17,135 nt of DNA from positions 1-17,135 of the forward strand of contig CAZVPD010000079.1 of assembly GCA_964628455.1 (NCBI GenBank). Direction: 5' to 3'. The translations under genes were made by a program, and so were the position numbers. The stretch's first letter is position 1; the number at the start of each line of letters is the position of its first letter. Under the pieces are notes generated by a model that had not been told where the DNA came from, ran no database searches, and was given only the letters and a program-made list of their open reading frames with translations. The stretch comes from JAQVWU01 sp964628455 (GTDB lineage: Bacteria; Bacillota; Clostridia; Oscillospirales; CAG-272). Shown in pieces: positions 7,167-14,248 of the stretch.

Positions 7167-8519
7167 TTACCTCCCTGATGAAATCAATTTTGACGGCGGA
7201 CTTCGCAGGATAAACGCGGATACAAATATAACGGACACGAATATAATAACCAGACTGAAACCGAAAAGTCTGAGCAAAAACGGAAACCCCGGAGTAAAAT
7301 TTATGTTTAGTTCAGACAAAAACCGGGCATTTGCCAAAGTCAGATTAAGAATAAATTTTCCGGTGAATATCGATAAAAATGCGATAAATACCATATAGAA
7401 TATCATTTCATAAAGGTAATTCATGATTAACGTAAGTTTAGTCGCACCTAATGAATATAAGATTCCCGTTTCATACCGCCGTTCATTTAACATATAAACT
7501 GTAAGTATGATAATAATTATACCGGAAAGAGACAATGTTATTATTGTAAATATATTCGCGACATTGATAACCTGCATCGGGGTATGGACGTCACGTTCAT
7601 ATTTGCCGTAATCCCAATAAAAATCCAGCGTATCGTTTATGTCATAATTATTTGTTTCTTTTACAAATGCGTCGTAATTTACGCCATCGTTTAAAATATA
7701 CCATGCTATATATTTATTAAACTCATGCTGTTCTGTGAAAGCACTGCTGTTTTCGTCATTTCCGTATGCATAATATACGGTATCAAAATCGGTTATTATC
7801 ATACGCCGTATACTGACCATGTTTTTGAAAAAAGGATTGCTGCCCACCCAGAATACGAAATTATCCGTATTATCTGAAATACGCCGGTTGATCAATCCGA
7901 AAAATCCCGATATTTTTAATTTCCCGAGTGCTTTGCCGTCAATATCGGTATATGTTATGTAATCGCCTATTTTATAACCGTATTCTTTGGCCGAAAGACG
8001 GTGTATCAGACATTCCCCCTGTTTATTCAATTCGCCGTCGGTCAGTATTAGTTCGCCTTGCATATGGGAGGGTGAAGTAATTTTAATATCCGCCGGTGTT
8101 CCTCCGTAAAGCAGATTCCTATATTGGCGATTATCTTCTAAATCATAAAAGACGCCGTATACGTTTTCGGTATACGCAATGACGGTTCTGTCAACATATT
8201 CACTGCCGGAGAATGGTTCAAAGAAGTCTTTTTTCACATATATCGGCTTGTTGTATTTGTCCATGGACGAATCAGAATTAAATCCTTCAACAGTATAATC
8301 GAACGTTTCATTGCCGTTCCATTGGAGCTCTTTTTTAAATTTCAGATTGATATGCGTCATATATAAATCTTTTTGTTCCTGCATGTATACAGGCATTGCG
8401 GTGCTGTAATACAATGCGCATGCAAGCACGGAAACTGTACCAAGCAGGAAAAGCCCGCAGATGATATACCTTACTCTCTGTCTGTATAGGTTTTTTAAAG
8501 CTGTGGTTATAATAAACAC
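7167..8519 (-). CDS. FtsX-type ABC permease
   Basis: This is a 450-residue member of the MacB/LolC/FtsX family. The first membrane segment is at about 18-38, then a large outer domain (about 40-315), then segments at about 317-343, 364-390 and 413-438. NERRYETGILYSLG (345-358) after the second segment is the family's coupling motif that contacts the ATPase. The start is GTG, with GAGGT about five bases upstream. It is followed immediately by the reduced permease and preceded by the small secreted Cys/His protein. The probable ATPase partner is at 3200-3874. Such transporters often export or expel peptides or lipids, or transmit force without transport; the substrate cannot be told from sequence. 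Confidence 0.9.
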   Translation of the reverse strand: MFIITTALKNLYRQRVRYIICGLFLLGTVSVLACALYYSTAMPVYMQEQKDLYMTHINLKFKKELQWNGNETFDYTVEGFNSDSSMDKYNKPIYVKKDFFEPFSGSEYVDRTVIAYTENVYGVFYDLEDNRQYRNLLYGGTPADIKITSPSHMQGELILTDGELNKQGECLIHRLSAKEYGYKIGDYITYTDIDGKALGKLKISGFFGLINRRISDNTDNFVFWVGSNPFFKNMVSIRRMIITDFDTVYYAYGNDENSSAFTEQHEFNKYIAWYILNDGVNYDAFVKETNNYDINDTLDFYWDYGKYERDVHTPMQVINVANIFTIITLSLSGIIIIILTVYMLNERRYETGILYSLGATKLTLIMNYLYEMIFYMVFIAFLSIFTGKFILNLTLANARFLSELNINFTPGFPFLLRLFGFSLVIIFVSVIFVSAFILRSPPSKLISSGR

Positions 8520-8600
8520 GAATTACCTCACAGTTGATAAATAATACCGGTTTATGTTATCTCATATAAAAGCAAGAAACGGAATACACTTAACGGAAGT

Positions 8601-8900
8601 TTACATCCAGGGATTTTGGTAATAATGCATGTCGTTTCTATGGCATACATTATGTGAATGTAAAAATATCTGATTTACTATTGTTCCGCAATTATTGCAT
8701 TTTTCAAGAAGATAACATGCGTATCTGCAGTAGGAATCATCGAATTCGATGCAATGAGTTCCAACAGAATAATAAAACCCGGTTGTAAACCAGTGACCTA
8801 AATAACATGTTTCTTTAATGATAAAAATGCCTTCAACCGATGTTGATAATATCACTGCCAGCACAATAACGATGTAAAAAATCTTTTTTCTTGTTTTCAT
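8601..8900 (-). CDS. Small secreted Cys/His-rich protein
   Basis: The protein has 99 residues from ATG 8900; a GTG nine codons upstream is possible, but the chosen ATG has AGAAAG about nine bases before it. A basic N-terminus and hydrophobic stretch (IFYIVIVLAVILSTSVEG) suggest a signal peptide or N-terminal anchor. The remainder has Cys32, Cys50, Cys58, Cys62, the pair KCNNC (68 and 71), HSH (81-83) and Cys86-His87. The order C-x3-H, YC, KCxxC, HxHxV matches the protein at 12526-12927, which also stands first before FtsX-type permeases. Metal binding or disulfides are possible. I do not recognise a named family. It starts leftward unit 2. Confidence 0.7.
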   Translation of the reverse strand: MKTRKKIFYIVIVLAVILSTSVEGIFIIKETCYLGHWFTTGFYYSVGTHCIEFDDSYCRYACYLLEKCNNCGTIVNQIFLHSHNVCHRNDMHYYQNPWM

Positions 8901-9326
8901 GATTGTATCTTTCTGAATATGTTTCACATTGCATAAAACAATGCCAAGCTAAATCATACCTGAAATACATACAAAAGAATCATTCCTTCTTCCTGAAATT
9001 CTGATCCGTTATAGTCCGATGTTGTTTTGATAATATATCAGGATCTATTATCGACACATATTTTGTTTTATTATGACCGATATATGAATACTGTCTAATC
9101 CGTATGAAATCGCACCAAATCAATTGCACAGCCGAAAGTCTGAATTTCCCGGGAACGCAGACATCATCTGTGACCCTAAACGCGACACCGGCTGCGAACC
9201 GATCTTGATGCCCGGCAACGCGAAACGTCTAAACTCGCAAAAAAGTCGGACAGATTTCTATCGGAATTGATTTTTCAAAAACGTCAGATATGTATATATA
9301 CAATGATAAAATATATTAAATCGTCG
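8901..9326. other. Intergenic region between the two leftward ABC units
   Basis: It should carry the promoter for leftward unit 2, but I see no convincing one and no copy of the TGTAAC/CATATA motif. A weak terminator for unit 1 is at 9239-9263. The stretch at about 9110-9235 is visibly richer in G+C than its surroundings and open on both strands (plus 9088 to about 9268; a minus frame of about 70 codons), without a usual start codon or ribosome binding site on either. It may be a gene relic. Confidence 0.5.
9239..9263 (-). terminator. Weak intrinsic terminator of leftward unit 1
   Basis: In the minus direction CGATAG, a loop AAAT and CTGTC(C)G form a short stem with one G-U pair and one bulge, followed by AC and six T. 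It lies about 65 bases after the ATPase stop codon and would separate the two leftward units. Confidence 0.45.
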
Positions 9327-9983
9327 CTATACATCCTCCAGCGCACCATTGTTTATTTTTATGATTTTATCCGTAAATTGAGTGATTATATCCGAATGAG
9401 AAACGACGATCACGCATTTATTATCATTTACCGCGAAATTATGTAATATATCCATAATTATTCTTTGATTTTCGATATCCAGATTGCCTGTCGGTTCATC
9501 AGCCATGATAATGTCGGGGCTGCCGGCGACTGCACGTGCGATTGCCACACGCTGCTGCTCTCCGCCGGAAAGGTGCAGAATCGTTCGGCTGCACTTGTCA
9601 CCCGTTATACCGACTTTTTCAAGCATTTCATAAGCTATTCTTTTTCTGTCAGATGCATTGATTTTTTTTAGATACAAATTGATTAATACATTGTCCAATA
9701 CCGTCCATTTGAGTAAAAGGTTATAACTTTGAAATATAACCCCTATATGATCGGAACGGTATGTATTTAAATTTAATTTTCTTATATTTACGCCGTTGTA
9801 AAAAACATCACCGCATGTCGGTTTGTCGAGTCCCGACATGAGCGAGATCAATGTCGTTTTGCCGGAACCGGATTTCCCTGTGATTCCATATAATTTTCCC
9901 TGTTCGAAATTATAATTAATATCTTCCAGTATGTTTGACTGAGTTTTTTTATATCTGAAACCAATATTTTTTAATTCTAACAT
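9327..9983 (-). CDS. ABC transporter ATPase, MacB/LolD type
   Basis: This 218-residue nucleotide-binding subunit has Walker A GKSGSGKT (36-43), Q-loop FQSYNL (84-89), signature LSGGEQQR (138-145), Walker B IIMADEP (158-164), TGNLD, and the switch His196. An AGAGG site stands five bases before the ATG. It starts 14 bases after the permease gene at 9998-11233 and is the third member of a compact permease-permease-ATPase set, so its partners are clear. It is similar to but clearly diverged from the ATPase at 3200-3874. Confidence 0.94.
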   Translation of the reverse strand: MLELKNIGFRYKKTQSNILEDINYNFEQGKLYGITGKSGSGKTTLISLMSGLDKPTCGDVFYNGVNIRKLNLNTYRSDHIGVIFQSYNLLLKWTVLDNVLINLYLKKINASDRKRIAYEMLEKVGITGDKCSRTILHLSGGEQQRVAIARAVAGSPDIIMADEPTGNLDIENQRIIMDILHNFAVNDNKCVIVVSHSDIITQFTDKIIKINNGALEDV

Positions 9984-9997
9984 AATAGCCTCTTTTT

Positions 9998-11233
9998 TTA
10001 ATTTCGGTTGCGCAGGATTTCCATAGGCTGATATTTTATGATATAAATAATAAACATCAGTGATGAAATCAACGTGAGTCCAAAACCCGCAAAAATAATT
10101 TTTAAAAACACTTTCATTGTAATTGCCGCATTATTCAGCGTTATATCGTCTGTTGTAATATTCTCTGTAAAAAATCCCGCAAGCGCATACCCGGTGATGA
10201 TTCCGATTATAATTACAACAGTTATAAATATAAATATTTCAATTATAAACAACATCATAATCATCGGTTTGCTCATACCTATCGAACGAAGGACGCCAAT
10301 TTCATATTTACGCTCATTTAGATTTAAAAATGTTATAATGATCGTTATTAATGCCCCGATGAAGAGTACAACAACGATAAAGATCAAAGATACTTCCTGA
10401 GTGTTTTCAAGAGGAGTTATTAAAACTTCAAAACCCTCTTTTGCATATTGGGGCAATAAATTGTATTTGTTAAATGTTTCTTTGCCAAATGATTTATAAT
10501 CATTATATGATTTTAAATAATAAAGCACATTATAACCTAAAGAATATTTTGTATTTGTATAACTGTCTAAATAAGTCATAACTTCATCATTTTCAAAAGC
10601 TGACGCACTGTTCATTGTTGTATAAATAAATGCATAATTTGTTTTTTTTCTGCCGAATAATTTACCGGAATCAATTATGCCGGCAACAATATAAGTTTTG
10701 CTGACGGTTTCATTTGTTATTTTTAAATTATCACCGATTTTTATACCGGTTCCTTTTAAATTATATTTTTCTATAAATTTATCCGTTATAATACATTCAT
10801 CGTCGTTTTCAAACATTCTGCCGTCTAACAGAAAAGCAGTATCCGGATTATTCAATATATTCCCGTATTCCATATTGTATCCTGCTAAGAATAAATGATT
10901 GAACCTGTTGTCATTTTCCGATAATGTTAAAAAATTCTCATCATTAATATCAATATGACCTTTATCAATTTTATAAATATATTTAGTATATCTGATTTCT
11001 TTTATGTAAACCGATTTTGATATTTCGTCGATTTGGTCTTTTGGTATCTTATAATTTATGACCAATATACTGCCAAATTCATTTTTTATATCCTCAAGGA
11101 TATTATATGACAAATCATATTCAAAAAATGAAATAACGCAGGCTGCTGTTACCAACAGCAATAGAATTCCGAATAATATGTATTTGTTCATGCTCTGTTT
11201 TATGTTTTCAAATGCAGCTTTCACTATAAACAT
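9998..11233 (-). CDS. FtsX-type ABC permease
   Basis: The 411-residue protein has membrane segments at about 18-36, 282-303, 324-355 and 375-399, and an outer domain of about 245 residues between the first two. NLNERKYEIGVLRSIGMSK (304-322) is the classic FtsX/MacB coupling motif. It is a close paralog of the next gene upstream (11247-12467): both have FENDDECIITD-x-FIEKY in the outer domain, YAKEGF just before the second membrane segment, and YQPM-x-ILR at the C-terminus. They likely arose by tandem duplication and form a heterodimer. AGAGGATATT precedes the ATG. The genes are spaced by 13-14 bases, so all are probably one transcript. Confidence 0.93.
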   Translation of the reverse strand: MFIVKAAFENIKQSMNKYILFGILLLLVTAACVISFFEYDLSYNILEDIKNEFGSILVINYKIPKDQIDEISKSVYIKEIRYTKYIYKIDKGHIDINDENFLTLSENDNRFNHLFLAGYNMEYGNILNNPDTAFLLDGRMFENDDECIITDKFIEKYNLKGTGIKIGDNLKITNETVSKTYIVAGIIDSGKLFGRKKTNYAFIYTTMNSASAFENDEVMTYLDSYTNTKYSLGYNVLYYLKSYNDYKSFGKETFNKYNLLPQYAKEGFEVLITPLENTQEVSLIFIVVVLFIGALITIIITFLNLNERKYEIGVLRSIGMSKPMIMMLFIIEIFIFITVVIIIGIITGYALAGFFTENITTDDITLNNAAITMKVFLKIIFAGFGLTLISSLMFIIYIIKYQPMEILRNRN

Positions 11234-11246
11234 AATATCCTCTTCA

Positions 11247-12467
11247 CTAACGGCTGCGCAGTATTTTCATAGGCTGATATCTTGTTATAAATAACACGGA
11301 TATCATGGATGAAATGAATGTAAGGCCTAATCCGGTTAATAATATTTTTAAACTTACCGAGTTTATTATTGCAAACTTATTTAACACAACTATGTCAGTA
11401 TTCATTCTTTCGGTTATGATACCGGATAGAAAAGATCCGGAAATAAATCCGGCAATCATTACTGTTGTTATAAATAAAAATATTTCCGATATAAATAAAA
11501 TGTTAATAAGCAGTTTACTCATCCCAATAGAACGGAGGACACCTATTTCCAATTTTCGCTCGTTGAGATTTATAAATGTCATGATCATAATAATGATTAT
11601 CCCGATAAAAAACACTGTTTTAATAAACAATAAATATACAGCCTGTGTGTTTTTCAAAGGGGCAATTAATGAAGTAAATCCTTCTTTCGCATAATCTACC
11701 GTATATTTAATATCATCATACGGATTATTTCTATGAAGCATTTCCACAAGAAACGAGCCATAATTTTTGTATGATTTTATATAATAAAGAACATCATACC
11801 CCGTAGTAAATAATGGCTTTCCGACATAATCGTTAAATGTTGTACTATTTTGACTTAAAAATTCGGCGGTACCGTTAAGCGTCGTATATATAAACATATA
11901 TCCGGCATTTTCATACCCATATAATTTATCTGCGTCCGCTATGCCAGTAACCGTGAATACTTTTTCATATCCTGCTATCTTCAACCGGTCACCGACTTTA
12001 ACAGTCCCGTATTTTTCTATAAACAGATCGGTTATGATGCATTCATCATCATTCTCAAATATGCTGCCTTCAGTCACCGCATCGGGATTGCATAAAATAT
12101 TATCATATATCAGGTTATATCCCGCAATAAATACTTGTCCGTTTAAAATTTCAGATTTATTGTCATTTATAATAATAGAATTGTTATTTAACTCACAGAT
12201 ATTTTTAAAATATCTTACTTCATTCATATATATAGAATGAGATATTTTTTCGATCTCTTTTTTTGATAAAGTTACGGAATGAGTTTTACCGATAACCAGA
12301 ACACTGCCGAAATCCATCAGTATTTTTTCCGTTATATTATATGATGTTTCATATGCAATAAAAGCAACAACACACGCCGTTGAAACAAAATAAAGTAATA
12401 TTCCGAATAAAATATACCTGTTTTTATTTCGTTTAATGTTTTGTAACGCGATTTTTATTAAATACAT
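11247..12467 (-). CDS. FtsX-type ABC permease
   Basis: The 406-residue paralog of the 411-residue permease that follows it has the same four-segment layout and outer domain. The coupling motif is LNERKLEIGVLRSIGMSK (301-318), and the outer domain has FENDDECIITDLFIEKY and YAKEGF. The start aligns with its paralog (MYLIKIALQN against MFIVKAAFEN), but the GGAGGT site is about 14 bases from the ATG, longer than usual, with an AT-only spacer. It lies 58 bases after the small secreted protein gene. Substrate unknown; the nearby secreted protein could be a substrate, a partner or simply co-expressed. Confidence 0.92.
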   Translation of the reverse strand: MYLIKIALQNIKRNKNRYILFGILLYFVSTACVVAFIAYETSYNITEKILMDFGSVLVIGKTHSVTLSKKEIEKISHSIYMNEVRYFKNICELNNNSIIINDNKSEILNGQVFIAGYNLIYDNILCNPDAVTEGSIFENDDECIITDLFIEKYGTVKVGDRLKIAGYEKVFTVTGIADADKLYGYENAGYMFIYTTLNGTAEFLSQNSTTFNDYVGKPLFTTGYDVLYYIKSYKNYGSFLVEMLHRNNPYDDIKYTVDYAKEGFTSLIAPLKNTQAVYLLFIKTVFFIGIIIIMIMTFINLNERKLEIGVLRSIGMSKLLINILFISEIFLFITTVMIAGFISGSFLSGIITERMNTDIVVLNKFAIINSVSLKILLTGLGLTFISSMISVLFITRYQPMKILRSR

Positions 12468-12525
12468 ATATAAAAATATACAACCTCCGTTGTTTTTAAT
12501 ACGGTCAATTGTTACTAAAAGATTA

Positions 12526-12927
12526 TTACGGCAATTCGAGTGCTGAATATGAATAACTACAGTATATACATGTATATGTCACTAAATTTTTATTTCCGGC
12601 AGGAACAATACTTGTCACATGGAAGTGATGATAAACAATAACTTCACTATCTACATAATAATCGACAGTCTCCCAGCAATACGGACATTTTGCCCAATGA
12701 TAATGCCATGATCTAGAACAATATGTAGCAGTTGGTCCATCATTCATAAACGTAGTACCTTCAGTATAAGGTGTTTCGTGACCCCATATATCACACCATA
12801 AACCATCCGGTTGTATAATAGGATTGTCTTCCTTGAAATCACCTGAATATAAATCCGATGCCGTTATATTGACATTGAATAATGTCAATATAACAATTAT
12901 TAAAAGCATAAATTTAATTTTTCTCAT
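12526..12927 (-). CDS. Small secreted Cys/His-rich protein
   Basis: The 133-residue protein has a clear signal peptide (MRKIKFMLLIIVILTLF..., cleavage probably after ITA, residue 23). The mature part carries C45-x4-H50, YC (70), H75, H77, KCPYC (81 and 84), HHFH (100-103) and CIYC (120 and 123). The order of C...H, YC, KCxxC and HxHV is shared with the protein at 8601-8900. The two CxxC pairs suggest a zinc-ribbon-like or disulfide-linked exported domain. AAAAAGGAGG lies five bases before the ATG, inside the end of the 27-codon small ORF, so translation may be coupled. I do not recognise a named family. Confidence 0.8.
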   Translation of the reverse strand: MRKIKFMLLIIVILTLFNVNITASDLYSGDFKEDNPIIQPDGLWCDIWGHETPYTEGTTFMNDGPTATYCSRSWHYHWAKCPYCWETVDYYVDSEVIVYHHFHVTSIVPAGNKNLVTYTCIYCSYSYSALELP

Positions 12928-12997
12928 GTAACCTCCTTTTTAAATATCTAAGTATTACTTGAAAGTATAAAAGAAATAAAATCAAATCATAGCGCAT
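12914..12997 (-). CDS. 27-residue small hydrophobic ORF overlapping the secreted protein gene
   Basis: An excellent ribosome binding site (AAGAAGGGAG, six bases of spacing) precedes an ATG that opens 27 codons. The product begins MRYDLILFLLYFQVILRY and ends in a basic, charged tail. Its stop codon lies 11 bases beyond the first base of the next gene's ATG, so the two overlap out of frame. The next gene's AGGAGG lies within its last codons. It may be a leader peptide that couples or regulates translation, or a small membrane peptide. A longer version of the same frame (to 13267) has no ribosome binding site and is not favoured. Confidence 0.45.
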   Translation of the reverse strand: MRYDLILFLLYFQVILRYLKRRLHEKN

Positions 12998-13018
12998 TAA
13001 GGACTCCCTTCTTAAATG

Positions 13019-13064
13019 AATCATTTGTTTTCGGTACCAAAGCAAATGATTGATCTGTTTTTTT
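13019..13064 (+). terminator. Hairpin in the leader of leftward unit 1; terminator-like on the plus strand
   Basis: AATCATTTG (13019-13027) pairs perfectly with CAAATGATT (13043-13051), and the stem extends inward by a G-U and three A-T pairs, leaving a small loop around GGTACC. On the plus strand it is followed by GATCTG and seven T, so it could stop rightward transcripts. On the minus strand it lies just upstream of the small ORF's ribosome binding site and could affect leader folding. Confidence 0.5.
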
Positions 13065-13346
13065 ATAAACAAACTTCCGTCGAAGTTGTTATTATATATT
13101 TTTTTCTCACAAATAGTTTTATCAGAAATATTATTTAAACTCATATTTATAAAGTTGCATCTCAGGTTGTTGCCGAAAATGATATAGATTCTGCTTCGTC
13201 TGATATTCCGGAACAGATCCGTCGTTAGCGGTGTATATAACTTCCCGTGCATCCGATACATATTCAAACAACCGTTGAATTATACTGAAACTGTGGTATA
13301 TCTTTTCCTGTAGATGTTGGTTTATGTGATGTCTGTCCCCTTATAC

Positions 13347-13378
13347 TATATATGACCGGAAACCCGATTTGTTACAAA
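13347..13378 (-). promoter_or_regulatory. ECF-like promoter for leftward unit 1
   Basis: Read on the minus strand: TTTGTAACAAA, 12 bases, TCATATATA. As promoter elements this is TGTAAC, 16 bases, CATATA. AAC-containing -35 elements with 16-17 base spacing are typical of ECF sigma factors (SigX of Bacillus uses TGTAAC). The same two blocks with the same spacing occur on the plus strand at 14168-14199. Confidence 0.65.
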
Positions 13379-13457
13379 TGTTTTTTTGTTTTTCTTAAAA
13401 ACGTGATTATGAATATATGTTTTATTCTTTTGTTGTGTAATTAGAACAATATATTTA

Positions 13458-13486
13458 TTGATATATGTAAAAAAATCAGTCATAGT
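13458..13486 (+). promoter_or_regulatory. Possible vegetative promoter of the sigma gene
   Basis: TTGATA, 17 bases, CATAGT resembles a housekeeping promoter (five of six and four of six consensus bases). It would start transcription near 13493, about 85 bases before the sigma gene. No copy of the ECF-like motif is seen upstream of the sigma gene. Confidence 0.35.
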
Positions 13487-13578
13487 GTTTTAACTTTTAC
13501 ATTCGGGAAACATATTATCCATAATCGGGTCGTATGATGACATATAAGCAGAATCTTTTGCATGAGGAGACTGAAGCA

Positions 13579-14127
13579 ATGAATGACAGGGGAGATCCGT
13601 CGCTGAATGAATTTACTTCCGCTCATTATGATCCGATCTATAAATTTTGTTTAAGCCGTTTGAATTATATGGAATCGGATGCCTATGACGTAACCAATAA
13701 CGTTTTTTTGATTTTATGCCAGAAATGGAAATCGGTCAATAAGAACCATGCGGAAGGATGGCTGTATAAAACCGCAAAAAACAAGATACATGAATACAGG
13801 CGCGAGAATTACAGGCATTTGTCAAATATATATGATATCGATAAATATGAAGACTCCATAGAAGTCAGTTATAATATGGAGTCCTGTCATTCGGAAGAGG
13901 CTATCGAAAAATATAAAACCGAACTGTTGAAAAGACTCAGACCGGAAGAGAATGCGCTGTTTGATTGTTATTATATACAGAAAAAGGGTTACCGCGAGCT
14001 TTCCGGCATCTATCATATCAACGAAGGCGCTCTGCGGACCAGGATAGCCCGTATAAACAGAAAGATCCGCAATATGATTAAGCTCTTCATCGCATTATGT
14101 ATATTACTGCCGAATATTTTTCGCTGA
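13579..14127 (+). CDS. ECF-family RNA polymerase sigma factor
   Basis: The protein has 182 residues from ATG 13579, chosen over a start 15 codons upstream because GAGGAG stands nine bases before it. Region 2 (about 15-80) includes YKFCLSRLNYMESDAYDVTNN and WLYKTAKNKIHEYRREN, the usual core-binding and -10-recognition helices. Region 4 (about 117-170) includes LRPEENALFDCYY and YRELSGIYHINEGALRTRIAR, a helix-turn-helix for the -35 element. There is no region 3, as expected for ECF factors. The protein ends in a short hydrophobic tail, LFIALCILLPNIF, unusual for the family. The adjacent membrane anti-sigma gene and the paired TGTAAC promoters suggest it controls both arms of this locus. Confidence 0.92.
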   Translation: MNDRGDPSLNEFTSAHYDPIYKFCLSRLNYMESDAYDVTNNVFLILCQKWKSVNKNHAEGWLYKTAKNKIHEYRRENYRHLSNIYDIDKYEDSIEVSYNMESCHSEEAIEKYKTELLKRLRPEENALFDCYYIQKKGYRELSGIYHINEGALRTRIARINRKIRNMIKLFIALCILLPNIFR

Positions 14128-14167
14128 TTTTGTGCAATCAGATGAATATGTAAATTCTAAAAATGTT

Positions 14168-14199
14168 TTTGTAACAAAACGTCTTTTTCATCATATATA
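14168..14199 (+). promoter_or_regulatory. ECF-like promoter for the anti-sigma and lipoprotein genes
   Basis: TTTGTAACAAA, 12 bases, TCATATATA, that is TGTAAC, 16 bases, CATATA. It is identical in both blocks and in spacing to the minus-strand site at 13347-13378. Transcription would start near 14206, about 43 bases before the anti-sigma ATG. Because it lies downstream of the sigma gene, induction would raise the anti-sigma protein and lipoprotein but not the sigma factor itself. Confidence 0.65.
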
Positions 14200-14248
14200 T
14201 ACATAAGCGTGTACCGTGATAAAAAAACGGGAAAGGAGGAGCGAATCC

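Larger units (their letters stand above)
12998..13578. other. Divergent regulatory region between the leftward ABC unit and the sigma gene
   Basis: About 580 bases without a convincing long gene. It holds the untranslated leader of leftward unit 1 (about 345 bases if the start is near 13341), a strong hairpin at 13019-13051, the minus-strand ECF-like promoter (13347-13378), a possible plus-strand vegetative promoter (13458-13486) and the ribosome binding site of the sigma gene (GAGGAG, 13564-13569). The rest is AT-rich. Confidence 0.6.

Noticed and set aside
9075..9300. Promoter for leftward unit 2 searched for as TATATATGA, 12 bases, TTTGTTACAAA on the plus strand
   Set aside because: GATATATGA occurs near 9079-9087, but the matching GTTAC block is not at the required distance; no credible promoter was found.
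12478..12512. GTAACAA on the minus strand between the small secreted protein gene and the first permease gene
   Set aside because: No -10-like block follows at the spacing of the two good promoters, and the genes appear to share a transcript.
12914..13267. 117-codon minus-strand frame containing the small ORF as its last 27 codons
   Set aside because: No ribosome binding site at its TTG start, its composition looks non-coding, and the strong AAGAAGGGAG site lies before the internal ATG at 12997. Only the short form is listed.
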